The notes under the pieces were generated by a model. The model did no database searches. It was not told the DNA's origin and saw only the letters and a list, made by a program, of their open reading frames with translations. A stretch of 64,000 nucleotides of DNA from AC-49 sp963766605 (GTDB taxonomy: Bacteria; Actinomycetota; Thermoleophilia; Solirubrobacterales; Solirubrobacteraceae), in NCBI GenBank assembly GCA_963766605.1, contig CAVYAT010000003.1, forward strand, positions 186,001 through 250,000, in the 5' to 3' direction. The translations under genes were made by a program, and so were the position numbers. Of the stretch, positions 55,721 to 63,367 are shown piece after piece; the first letter of the stretch is position 1; each line of letters begins with the position of its first letter.

Positions 55721-57102
55721 CGGGGCACGAGCTCGAACCCGCCGGCGCCATCGCGCACGGTCCACCCCGCGGACGCGATCTCGTCGCGCAGCCGGTCGGC
55801 CTCGGAGAAGTCACGCGTCGCGCGCGCCTGCTCGCGGGCCTGCGCGAGCGCCACGACCGCGTCGGGCGCGGCGGCGTCGTCGCCCGAGACCAGCGACCCG
55901 AGCCCCAGGACGCCGAGCATCTCGGCCAGGTCGGCACGCCCGGCGGGCTCGTCGCGCGCGTTCGCCTCGCGGATCCACTCGAAGGCGGCGGCCATCGCGG
56001 TCGGCGTGTTGAAGTCGTCGGCGAGCGCGTCGAAGAAGCGCTCACGGTGGACCGCCAGCTCGGGCGGCGACGGGCCTTCGACGAGCCGCCGCCCCGCTTC
56101 GCGCACGCGACGCACCCGGCCGGCGGCGTCGGCCAAGCTGTCGTCGGTGAACGACAGCGGCTGGCGGTAGTGCCCGCCGACCATCAGCATCACGATCGTC
56201 GCCGCGCCGTGACGCTCGAGCATCTCGTGCAACAACGCGACGTTGCCGACGCTCTTGGCCATCTTCTCGCCACCGATCTGGACGAACCCGTTGTGCATCC
56301 AGATCCGATTGAGCGGCGCCCCGCGCCCCATCCGCGTCTGCGCGGCCTCGTTCTCGTGATGGGGAAACACGAGGTCCGAGCCGCCGCCGTGGATCTCGAA
56401 GTCGAGGCCGAGCAGCGACTCGGCCATCGCCGAGCACTCGATGTGCCAGCCCGGCCGGCCGCGCCCCCACGGCGCCTCCCACGACGTGTCCTCGCCCTCC
56501 TTGTGGGCCTTCCACAGAGCGAAGTCCAGCGGGTCCTCCTTCAGGGCGAGGCCCACCGGTTCTTCACCCTCCCCCTGGTCCATCGCGTCGACCGAGCGGT
56601 GCGACAGCGAGCCGTAATCGGCGTCGCTGCGCACGCGGAAGTAGACGTCGCCCTCGGCCGTGTAGGCCGCCCCGTGGTCGATCAGCGCGGAGATCAGGTC
56701 GATCATCTCCCCCACCATCTCGCCGGCCAGCGGCTCGTGGTCGGGGCGCCCGAGACCGAGCGCATCGGTGTCGGCGACGTAGTGCTGCGTCATCTCGACG
56801 GCGAGCCGTGCGCTCGGCACGCCCGTCGCGCGCGCGGCGTCGTAGATCTTGTCGTTGACGTCGGTGACGTTGACGACCAGCGTCGCGTCGTAGCCCTCGT
56901 GCTCGAGGAAGCGCTTGAGCAGCGAGAAGACGACGAACGGGCGTGCGTTGCCGACGTGGATGCGGTTGTAGACGGTCGGCCCGCAGGCGTAGATGCCGAC
57001 CTTGCCCGGCTCGCGCTCGGTGAGCTCCACGAGCTGCCCCGAACGCGTGTCGTGAATACGGATCGTGCGCACGTTGGGCAATCTATTGGCCCACCGGTCC
57101 AT
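55717..57102 (-). CDS. cysS: Cysteinyl-tRNA synthetase
   Basis: A 461-residue class I synthetase. The HIGH motif is IHVGNARP (about residue 49), preceded by the zinc Cys in IYACGPTVYN; other zinc ligands are in GWHIECSAMA and HHENE. KMSKS is GEKMAKSVGN. A C-terminal helical DALR-like region follows. It charges tRNA-Cys. The ATG at 57102 is 13 nt from the predicted transcription start of a TATATT box; a GTG at 57072 is the alternative. Confidence 0.95.
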   Translation of the reverse strand: MDRWANRLPNVRTIRIHDTRSGQLVELTEREPGKVGIYACGPTVYNRIHVGNARPFVVFSLLKRFLEHEGYDATLVVNVTDVNDKIYDAARATGVPSARLAVEMTQHYVADTDALGLGRPDHEPLAGEMVGEMIDLISALIDHGAAYTAEGDVYFRVRSDADYGSLSHRSVDAMDQGEGEEPVGLALKEDPLDFALWKAHKEGEDTSWEAPWGRGRPGWHIECSAMAESLLGLDFEIHGGGSDLVFPHHENEAAQTRMGRGAPLNRIWMHNGFVQIGGEKMAKSVGNVALLHEMLERHGAATIVMLMVGGHYRQPLSFTDDSLADAAGRVRRVREAGRRLVEGPSPPELAVHRERFFDALADDFNTPTAMAAAFEWIREANARDEPAGRADLAEMLGVLGLGSLVSGDDAAAPDAVVALAQAREQARATRDFSEADRLRDEIASAGWTVRDGAGGFELVPR

Positions 57103-57121
57103 GGCAATTCCGCGCCGCCGG

Positions 57122-57131
57122 AATATAGGAT
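57122..57131. promoter_or_regulatory. Divergent -10 boxes between cysS and hydrolase gene
   Basis: The bases AATATAGGAT hold TATATT on the minus strand (57127-57122, for cysS) and TAGGAT on the plus strand (57126-57131), which lies 6 nt before the GTG at 57138. The two boxes overlap, so the two promoters probably exclude each other. Confidence 0.5.
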
Positions 57132-57137
57132 CACCAG

Positions 57138-58361
57138 GTGGTCGGTCCAGCAACGCGTGTGCAGCGCATGGCGCTGGTCGACCAGGCGATGCGCACGCTG
57201 CCCGATCGCTACCTGGGCACGCACGACGGCTTCGACGCGACGTACAAGCTGCGCCTGGCCGACCTCGGGCGCATGTGGGAGGTCCGCTGCACGGCGACTG
57301 ACATCTTCGTGCGCCCCGGCGCCGGGTCGCGGCGCCCGACGGTCACGCTGACGACCGACTCCGACACGTGGCTCGCGCTGCGCGACGGCGAGATCAACGG
57401 CTTCACCGCGTTCTGGGAGCGGCGGCTGGCCGTGCGCGGCGACCTCGACGACGCGGTCACATTCGAGAGCCTGTTCGCACTTCCCGACGGCCGCACGCCG
57501 CTCATGCGCCGGCACCAGCTCGAGCTGCCGATCGGCAGCGTGTCGACGCTGGCGATCGGCGAGGGCCCGCCCGTCCTCCTCATCCACGGCCTTGGGGCGA
57601 ACAAGGCGTCGTGGCTGGACCTGGCCGCGTCGCTCGTCCAGGCCGGGCACCGCGTGCTCGTCCCCGACCTGCCCGGTTTCGGGGCGTCGTCGAAGCCGGC
57701 GCGCGGGTCCTACAACGCGGCGTGGTTCGCCGAGGCGATCATCCAGCTGCTGGATGCGCTGAAGATCGACCGCGCCGACCTGGTCGGCAACTCGCTCGGC
57801 GGCCGCGTGTCGATCGAGGTCGCGCTGCGAGCGCCGAACCGCGTCGGGGCGCTCGTGCTGCTGTGTCCGGCGGTCGCATTCGTACGCCGTGACATGCACG
57901 CGCTCGTGCGGCTGATGCGGCCCGAGTTCGGCCTGCTGCCCCACCGCTTCGGGCGCTCGGCTGTCGAGGGCCAGCTGTTCTCGCTGTTCGGCGACCGCGA
58001 CGCGATCGACCCGCAGGTCGCCGACGTCGTCGTCGACGAGTTCCAGCGCGTGTACGCGCGCGCAACCGCCCGGCTCGCGTTCCTGTCGGCGGCACGCAAC
58101 ATCTACCTCGACCGCCCGTTCGGCGACCGCGGCTTCTACCCCCGGCTGTCGGAGCTCCAGACGCCGGCGCTGTTCGTGTGGGGCGAGCGCGACCCGCTGA
58201 TCCCGCCCGGCTTCGAGCGCCACGTGCGCCAGTGGCTGCCCCAGGCCGAGCAGATCGTGCTCGACGGCTGCGGCCACGTGCCCCAGCTCGAGCGCCCGGA
58301 GCAGACCGCAGGGCTGGTCAAGCGCTTCCTCGTCGGCTCGGTGGCACGCGCAGCGGCGTAG
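57138..58361 (+). CDS. SCP2-like domain fused to an alpha/beta hydrolase
   Basis: A 407-residue protein. The N-terminal part (about 15-115) is an SCP2 sterol-carrier-like domain (TYKLRLADLGRMWEVRCTA, LTTDSDTWLALRDGEING). From about 125 an alpha/beta hydrolase follows: oxyanion HGLGANKASW, nucleophile GNSLGGRVS, acid in WGERDPLIPP and His in GCGHVPQLERPE. A hydrophobic ester or lipid substrate is likely. GTG at 57138 lies 6 nt after TAGGAT. It heads a cluster with an acyltransferase. Confidence 0.88.
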   Translation: MVGPATRVQRMALVDQAMRTLPDRYLGTHDGFDATYKLRLADLGRMWEVRCTATDIFVRPGAGSRRPTVTLTTDSDTWLALRDGEINGFTAFWERRLAVRGDLDDAVTFESLFALPDGRTPLMRRHQLELPIGSVSTLAIGEGPPVLLIHGLGANKASWLDLAASLVQAGHRVLVPDLPGFGASSKPARGSYNAAWFAEAIIQLLDALKIDRADLVGNSLGGRVSIEVALRAPNRVGALVLLCPAVAFVRRDMHALVRLMRPEFGLLPHRFGRSAVEGQLFSLFGDRDAIDPQVADVVVDEFQRVYARATARLAFLSAARNIYLDRPFGDRGFYPRLSELQTPALFVWGERDPLIPPGFERHVRQWLPQAEQIVLDGCGHVPQLERPEQTAGLVKRFLVGSVARAAA

Positions 58362-58396
58362 GACCGCCGGTCCGTTTGAAGTCCGGCCGCTGCGCG

Positions 58397-58402
58397 TATT
58401 CT
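58397..58402 (+). promoter_or_regulatory. -10 box (TATTCT) for the acyltransferase gene
   Basis: TATTCT lies 7 nt before the GTG at 58410, giving a leaderless transcript. A TTGAAG-like -35 is 15 bp upstream, closer than ideal. Confidence 0.5.
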
Positions 58403-58409
58403 CAGATCA

Positions 58410-59312
58410 GTGCCGCCGACCGCCACGACCTCCACCAACGGCCACGGTTCCGCCACGCGCGTCGCGCCCGGTGAACCGGTGGTCGAGCGCCTGGCCCGCG
58501 CTGCGCGCGACCGCATCCCAGCCGCCGACCTCAACGAGCGCGACCCCGACTTCATCCGCGAGCAGCTGCCGCTGCTGTGGCTGCTGACCTCGCTGTATTT
58601 CCGCGGCGAGGTCCGCGGGCTCGGCAACATCCCCGAGGACGGGCCGGTGCTGCTCGTCGGCAACCATTCGGGCGGCAACATCGCCCCGGACATGTGGCTG
58701 TTCGGGCTGGCGTTCAGCGCCTACTTCGGCGTCGAGCGCCGCTCCTACCAGCTCGCCCACAACCTCGTGGTGACGTTTCCGGGCCTCGGCTTCCTGCGCA
58801 AGTTCGGCACGCTGCCGGCGTCGCGCGAGAACGCGGAGCGCGTTCTGGACAGCGGCTCGGCGCTGGTCGTCTACCCGGGCGGTGATCACGAGGTCCACCG
58901 TCCGGTGTGGGACCGCAACAGGATCGACTTCAACGGCCGCAAGGGCTTCCTGCGCCTCGCCCTGCGCAGCGACGTCCCGATCGTCCCCGTGGTCGCGATC
59001 GGTGGCCAGGAGACGTCGCTGTTCCTGTCGCGCGGTGAGGGCCTTGCGCGGCTGCTGCGCCTCGACCGGATCTTCCGCCTGAAGGTGCTGCCGGTCTCGA
59101 TCGCGATCCCGTGGGGGCTGAACGTCGGCGACTTCCTCGGCCACCTTCCGCTGCCGGCGAAGATCACGGTCGAGGTCCTGTCGCCGATCGACCTGCGCGC
59201 CGAGCTCGGCCCCGACCCCGATCTCGACGAGGCGTACGCGCTGGTGACCGAGCGCATGCAGCGGGCGCTCGACGCGCTGGCCTCCGAGCGCCGGCTGCCG
59301 GTGCTGGGATGA
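58410..59312 (+). CDS. PlsC-like acyltransferase
   Basis: A 300-residue lysophospholipid/glycerol acyltransferase. The HX4D motif reads GNHSGGNIAPD, and VVYPGGDHEVHRP is the substrate-binding block; VPVVAIGGQETS follows. One hydrophobic segment at about 55 may touch the membrane. It resembles diacylglycerol- or hemolysin-type acyltransferases of mycobacteria. The next gene starts in its stop (ATGA), so both act together. Confidence 0.88.
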   Translation: MPPTATTSTNGHGSATRVAPGEPVVERLARAARDRIPAADLNERDPDFIREQLPLLWLLTSLYFRGEVRGLGNIPEDGPVLLVGNHSGGNIAPDMWLFGLAFSAYFGVERRSYQLAHNLVVTFPGLGFLRKFGTLPASRENAERVLDSGSALVVYPGGDHEVHRPVWDRNRIDFNGRKGFLRLALRSDVPIVPVVAIGGQETSLFLSRGEGLARLLRLDRIFRLKVLPVSIAIPWGLNVGDFLGHLPLPAKITVEVLSPIDLRAELGPDPDLDEAYALVTERMQRALDALASERRLPVLG

Positions 59313-59794
59313 AGGTCAGCCAGACGCTCGAGATCGGCGCGCCCCGCGAGGCGGTCTGGGACTGGATCTCCGACCCCGGGCGCTACCTGCACTTCATGTC
59401 GGGCATCACGCGCTGGGAGATCGACGGCGCTCGGGCGACGGGCCTCGGAGCGCGCTACCGAATGCTGATGCGCGTCGGCTCGGCCGAGGTGGGCGGCCTG
59501 ATCGAGGTCGTCGAGTTCGACCCGCCGGCGGAGCTGGCCTGGACGAGCGTCACCGGTATGGACCAGCGCGGGCGCTGGCGCCTGCGCGAGCTCGGCGACG
59601 CGCGCACCCACGTCGAGCTGCGCCTGAGCTACGGGATCCCCAACTCGGGCGTCGGCGGCTGGCTGGCCGAACGCGCCAGCGCACCGATGGTCGCGGGCAA
59701 CCTCCGCCGCTCGTTGCAGCAGCTCCAGCGCACGCTGCGCCACGAGCAACTGCGCGAGGCCGCGGCGCGGCGGCGGGCCGGCGTGGCGTCGTGA
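59309..59794 (+). CDS. SRPBCC (START-like) lipid-binding protein
   Basis: A 161-residue START-like protein: VSQTLEIGAPREAVWDWISD, GLGARYRMLMRVGSAEVGGL, PPAELAWTSVTG and RTHVELRLSYGIPN, with a C-terminal basic helix. It probably binds a lipid or polyketide; coupling to the acyltransferase and hydrolase supports this. The ATG overlaps the acyltransferase stop. The last 166 bp lie antisense to the AbiEi/DUF559 gene. Confidence 0.87.
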   Translation: MKVSQTLEIGAPREAVWDWISDPGRYLHFMSGITRWEIDGARATGLGARYRMLMRVGSAEVGGLIEVVEFDPPAELAWTSVTGMDQRGRWRLRELGDARTHVELRLSYGIPNSGVGGWLAERASAPMVAGNLRRSLQQLQRTLRHEQLREAAARRRAGVAS

Positions 59795-60666
59795 GCGCGG
59801 GCTGCGGCGATCTGTGCGGCGACCCGCTCCGGCGCGCCATTGATCTCTGCATCCCAGAAGCGCAGGACGACGAAACCGGCCGCGCGGAGCTTCGCGGTCT
59901 TCCCGGCGTCCTTGCGCTGCCGCCAGCGCGACCCGTGGTAGCGGGCGCTGTCGACCTCGACCACCAACCCCGCCTCGGGCCAGAAGAAATCGACCTCCAG
60001 GAGTTCGTCGCCCGTCCACACGTGCCGGTTGGTCTGGAACTCCGTTAGACCGGCGCGCCGAAGCAGCGCGACCATCACATCCTCCAACTCCGACCGCGTG
60101 ACCGGATGCTCCTCTCTCAGTGCCCCGTCCAGGCGACGTGCCCCTCGATGGGTCGGATGGCGCGCCAGCACGTCCCACACCGCGACCGCATCGAACACCT
60201 GAAGCACGATTGCCTGATGCAGCAGCGCCCCGATGTCGATCCCCATCCCGGGAGCGGCGCAGTCGAGCAGGGTCCGGGCGACCGTCGTGACCGGAACTCC
60301 GTGACGTTGGGTGCAGTCCAGATCATCGAGGGAGCGTGGACGGTGGAGGCGGATCCCGGCCTGCGGGCGCACCGAGCGCGGGGCGATGATGTCGATCTTC
60401 GACGTACCGCCTCCGCACAGGTCCCACAGGCGCGCGGCGGATCGCTTGAAGACCCGCGCGTCCGGTCCACATGCCAGCGCCGCCGCGAGACAGCGTCCTT
60501 CAACCCCCAGGTCCGGCCGGCCGACCGCGAAGACTCCACGATGGACGCGATGCAGGCGCCCGGTCCGAACCCGGTGGTCGACGGCCGACTGACTGAGGCC
60601 GATCGACCGGAGCGTTTCGATCTCGATCACACCGTGGTGAGCGCGAGCGAGGAGCGCGCCGTGCAT
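59629..60666 (-). CDS. AbiEi-like N-terminal domain with DUF559 nuclease-like domain
   Basis: A 345-residue protein of a type common in this branch. Residues 5-60 form the AbiEi-type winged helix (IETLRSIGLSQSAVDHRVRT). About 190-290 is a DUF559/Vsr-like endonuclease: VDFFWPEAGLVVEVDSARYH, a basic helix WRQRKDAGKTAKLRAA and GFVVLRFWDAEI. A further 45 residues, Arg/Ser/Cys-rich, run antisense into the SRPBCC gene and are probably not conserved. No AbiEii toxin follows. ATG at 60666 is chosen over a GTG at 60711 that overlaps the palindrome. Confidence 0.78.
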   Translation of the reverse strand: MHGALLARAHHGVIEIETLRSIGLSQSAVDHRVRTGRLHRVHRGVFAVGRPDLGVEGRCLAAALACGPDARVFKRSAARLWDLCGGGTSKIDIIAPRSVRPQAGIRLHRPRSLDDLDCTQRHGVPVTTVARTLLDCAAPGMGIDIGALLHQAIVLQVFDAVAVWDVLARHPTHRGARRLDGALREEHPVTRSELEDVMVALLRRAGLTEFQTNRHVWTGDELLEVDFFWPEAGLVVEVDSARYHGSRWRQRKDAGKTAKLRAAGFVVLRFWDAEINGAPERVAAQIAAARAHDATPARRRAAASRSCSWRSVRWSCCNERRRLPATIGALARSASQPPTPELGIP

Positions 60667-60682
60667 CGTCGGGCTGCAAAAC

Positions 60683-60697
60683 CGTTGACTGTCAACG
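60683..60697. promoter_or_regulatory. Palindrome CGTTGAC-T-GTCAACG before the AbiEi-like gene
   Basis: A perfect 7 bp inverted repeat around one base, 17 nt upstream of the ATG at 60666. AbiEi proteins bind inverted repeats and repress their own genes, so this may be an autoregulatory site; that is inference. Confidence 0.5.
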
Positions 60698-60764
60698 CTA
60701 AGGCGGCCCACGCCCCCGATCGTCCCGCCCCGCGCGTCACGCGTGACACGCGCTCTGCAACAAA

Positions 60765-61289
60765 TCAGCTCGCGAAGTCGGTCAGATCGTCGAGCTGGTC
60801 TTCGGAGACCGCGATCGTGTCGACCGTGACGACGGCCAGCGCGGCGCAGCCCTCCTCGCGGCCGATGAACCCGATGCCCTCACCGGTCGTGGCCTTGACG
60901 TTGACGGCGTCGAACGGGACGCGGAGGCCCGACGCGAGCGACGAGCGCATGTCGTCGCGATGGTCGGTCAGGCGGGGGCGCTCGAGGATCACCGTCGTGT
61001 CGCAGTGGACGACGGAGAAGCCGCGAGCCTCGGCCTCACCGACGATCACGCGCAGCAGCGCCATCGAGTCGGCGCCCCGGAACTCGTCGTCGCTGTCGGG
61101 AAACCACATGCCGATGTCGCCCATCGAGCACGCGCCCAGCACCGCGTCGATCACCGCATGGGTCAGGACGTCGGCGTCGGAGTGGCCGGCCAACCCGGCC
61201 TCGTGATCGATCTCGACGCCGCCGAGGATCAGCGTCTCGCCGGTCTCGAGCCGGTGGCTGTCCCAGCCGATGCCGCTGCGGGTGCTCAT
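60765..61289 (-). CDS. ispF: 2-C-methyl-D-erythritol 2,4-cyclodiphosphate synthase
   Basis: A 174-residue IspF of the non-mevalonate isoprenoid pathway. Zinc ligands are in GIGWDSHRL (Asp, His) and the His of AGHSDADVLTHAVIDAV. KATTGEGIGFIGREEG marks the CMP-binding end. It cyclises the CDP-ME phosphate made downstream of IspD. The ATG overlaps the PHP gene stop by 4 bp. Confidence 0.95.
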   Translation of the reverse strand: MSTRSGIGWDSHRLETGETLILGGVEIDHEAGLAGHSDADVLTHAVIDAVLGACSMGDIGMWFPDSDDEFRGADSMALLRVIVGEAEARGFSVVHCDTTVILERPRLTDHRDDMRSSLASGLRVPFDAVNVKATTGEGIGFIGREEGCAALAVVTVDTIAVSEDQLDDLTDFAS

Positions 61290-62101
61290 CCCAGATCCAC
61301 CAGCGTACGCTCGCGGCGGTCGAACGTCGCGATCTGCTCGACTCCGAGCTCGCCCAGCAGCTCCAGCGCCGAGTCGTATCCGAAGCCGAGGTCGCCGGCC
61401 GTGTGGGCGTCAGATGACAACGCGATCGGGTTGCCCGCGTCGATCACCATCTCGAGGAAGGCGGGCGCCGGGTAGATCTCGCCGACCGGCTTGCGCAGCC
61501 CAGCCGTCGAAACCTCGACGGCGATGCCACTGTCGGCGATCGCCTCCATCGCCAGGTCGTAGTAGAAGCGCGGGTCGCGTTCCGGCACCGGGCGCTGCAC
61601 GCCCCAGTACTTGACGAGGTCGGGGTGGGCGAGGATGTCGAACATGCCGCTGGCCGCCGCCTCGCCCAGCCACGTGAAGTAGGTCCGCCAGACATGGTCG
61701 GCCGAGCGGCCGGAGTTCCAGACATCGAAGCGATCGTAGTCGAGCGCCCCGTCGGCGAGGAAGTGGATCGAGCCGACGACATAGTCCCAGTCACGCGCGT
61801 CGAGCAGAGCGCGCATCCGGTCTTCGCGCCCGGGGATGAAGTCGGCCTCGATGCCGAGCCGAAGGTCGGTCTGCGAGCGCACGAACTCGCAGTAGTCGTC
61901 GATGTCGTCGCTCGCCGACTCGACCCACAGCGGGTGCTGCCAGACGTCGAGCGCCGCGGTGAAGCGGTAGACGTGCTCGGAGACGCCGAGCTCCTCGATC
62001 CCGCGCTCCGCGGCCGTCTCGCGGTAGTGCGCCGCCGTGTCGGCCTCGAGCGCCGTGCCGGGATCGTCGCTGCGCAGGTGGACGTGGTAGTCGGTCAGCA
62101 T
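61286..62101 (-). CDS. PHP-domain phosphatase (HisK-type)
   Basis: A 271-residue PHP-fold metal enzyme. Metal ligands: TDYHVHLRSDD, GVSEHVYRF, GIEADFIPG, YVVGSIHFL, DILAHPDLVKY, and the final SSDAHTAGD. It resembles histidinol-phosphate phosphatase of the HisK type, and may act as that or as another phosphatase. It sits between ispD and ispF with 4-7 bp overlaps on both sides, an unusual place for a histidine gene. Confidence 0.9.
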   Translation of the reverse strand: MLTDYHVHLRSDDPGTALEADTAAHYRETAAERGIEELGVSEHVYRFTAALDVWQHPLWVESASDDIDDYCEFVRSQTDLRLGIEADFIPGREDRMRALLDARDWDYVVGSIHFLADGALDYDRFDVWNSGRSADHVWRTYFTWLGEAAASGMFDILAHPDLVKYWGVQRPVPERDPRFYYDLAMEAIADSGIAVEVSTAGLRKPVGEIYPAPAFLEMVIDAGNPIALSSDAHTAGDLGFGYDSALELLGELGVEQIATFDRRERTLVDLG

Positions 62102-62742
62102 CGCCGGGCGAGCAGGGTCTCGGCGAGCACGAGATCCAGGGGCGTCGTCACCTTGAGATTCTCACGTGGAGCGGCGACAACGCGGACCGTGCCCCCCTGG
62201 GCCTCGACCAGCGACGCGTCGTCGGTCGCGCCGGCGAGCACCTCGTAGGGCTGGTCCAGCGCGCGGGCCAGCGCGGCACGGCGGAACACCTGCGGCGTCT
62301 GCACGGCCCACAGCCGCGAGCGGTCGAGCGTCCGCAGCACGCGCGCGTCGCCGTCGGCCTCTTTGACCGTGTCGTTCACGGGCGCCGCCGCGATCGCGGC
62401 GTCGGCGCCGTCGAGCGCGGCCAGGCACGCGTTGACGAGCTCGACCGTCACCAGCGGGCGCGCCGCATCGTGGACGATCACCGGGTCGCCGTCGTCCGGC
62501 GCCGCCGCCAGCGCCGCGCGCACGCTCAGCGAGCGGTGCGCACCGCCGACGACGCCGATCGTCCCGCCCGGCGCCGGCACGCCCTCGGGCAGCGCCACGA
62601 CGACCGGCGACGCGACCGCCGCCAGCGTGTCGATGCTCCATTGGAGCATCGGGAGCCCATGAACGACGACGAGCGCCTTGGGTCCGCTGGACCCAAGGCG
62701 CTCGCCCCGCCCGGCGGCCACGATCAGCGCGACCGCGGCCAT
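62095..62742 (-). CDS. ispD: 2-C-methyl-D-erythritol 4-phosphate cytidylyltransferase
   Basis: A 215-residue IspD. It starts VALIVAAGRGERLGSSGPKAL (CTP site), has VIVHDAARPLV, VNDTVKEAD, AVQTPQVFRRAAL and TDDASLVEAQG. It makes CDP-methylerythritol from MEP and CTP. It lies 10 bp after carD and overlaps the PHP gene by 7 bp. Confidence 0.95.
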   Translation of the reverse strand: MAAVALIVAAGRGERLGSSGPKALVVVHGLPMLQWSIDTLAAVASPVVVALPEGVPAPGGTIGVVGGAHRSLSVRAALAAAPDDGDPVIVHDAARPLVTVELVNACLAALDGADAAIAAAPVNDTVKEADGDARVLRTLDRSRLWAVQTPQVFRRAALARALDQPYEVLAGATDDASLVEAQGGTVRVVAAPRENLKVTTPLDLVLAETLLARRC

Positions 62743-62752
62743 CTCCGGGCGC

Positions 62753-63316
62753 CTACTTCGCCGTCGCTACCTGAGCGCCGGCCGATGCGGCGAGGAGGTT
62801 GTCGAGGTGCTCCTCGGCACCCTCCTCGTCCATGTCCAGCGCATACATGAGCTCGGACGCGAGGATCTTCTTCGCGCGGGTGAACATCTGCTTCTCGCCC
62901 GTCGAGAGGCCCTTGTCGTGCTCCCGGATCGCCAGGTTGCGCACGACCTCGGCCAGCTCGTAGATGTCGCCGGTCTTGATCTTGTCGCGATTGTGCTTGA
63001 ACCGGCGATTCCAGTTCTTGGGCATGTCTGACAGCTCGTCCTGCAGGACGGCGAGGACCTTCTGAACGGCTTCCTCGTCGATGATCCGGCGCAGCCCGGC
63101 ACGACCGGCGTTCTCGCACGGAACCATCACGGTCATGTCGTTGTGCAGGATCTTGATGGTGAGGTATTCGCGTTCCTCACCGAACATCGCCTTACGTTCC
63201 TTCTTGAGGACCTTGCCTGCCCCGTGGTGCGGATAGACGACGCTGTCGCCGAGTTCGAACTCGATGTTCTCGAGCACGACGGGCTCGAGGTCCTCCAACA
63301 GCTGCTCTTCGGTCAT
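62753..63316 (-). CDS. carD: CarD/CdnL-family RNA-polymerase-binding regulator
   Basis: A 187-residue CarD. The N-terminal Tudor-like domain (about 20-75; FELGDSVVYPHHGAGKV, EYLTIKILHNDMTVMVP) binds the RNA polymerase beta subunit. The C-terminal helical domain (VQKVLAVLQDELSDMPKNW, SELMYALDMDEEGAEEHL) contacts promoter DNA. It stabilises open complexes, mainly at rRNA promoters. The ATG at 63316 is 15 nt from the SD AAGGAGG; an ATT three codons earlier has ideal 6 nt spacing. Confidence 0.95.
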   Translation of the reverse strand: MTEEQLLEDLEPVVLENIEFELGDSVVYPHHGAGKVLKKERKAMFGEEREYLTIKILHNDMTVMVPCENAGRAGLRRIIDEEAVQKVLAVLQDELSDMPKNWNRRFKHNRDKIKTGDIYELAEVVRNLAIREHDKGLSTGEKQMFTRAKKILASELMYALDMDEEGAEEHLDNLLAASAGAQVATAK

Positions 63317-63367
63317 GTCCGTAATGGTGATCCTCCTTGGTCCGCCGGTAGTCCTCCGGCGTCTTGC

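Noticed and set aside
57103..57137. T-box or other riboswitch before cysS
   Set aside because: Only 35 bp separate cysS from the divergent gene, too short for a T-box.
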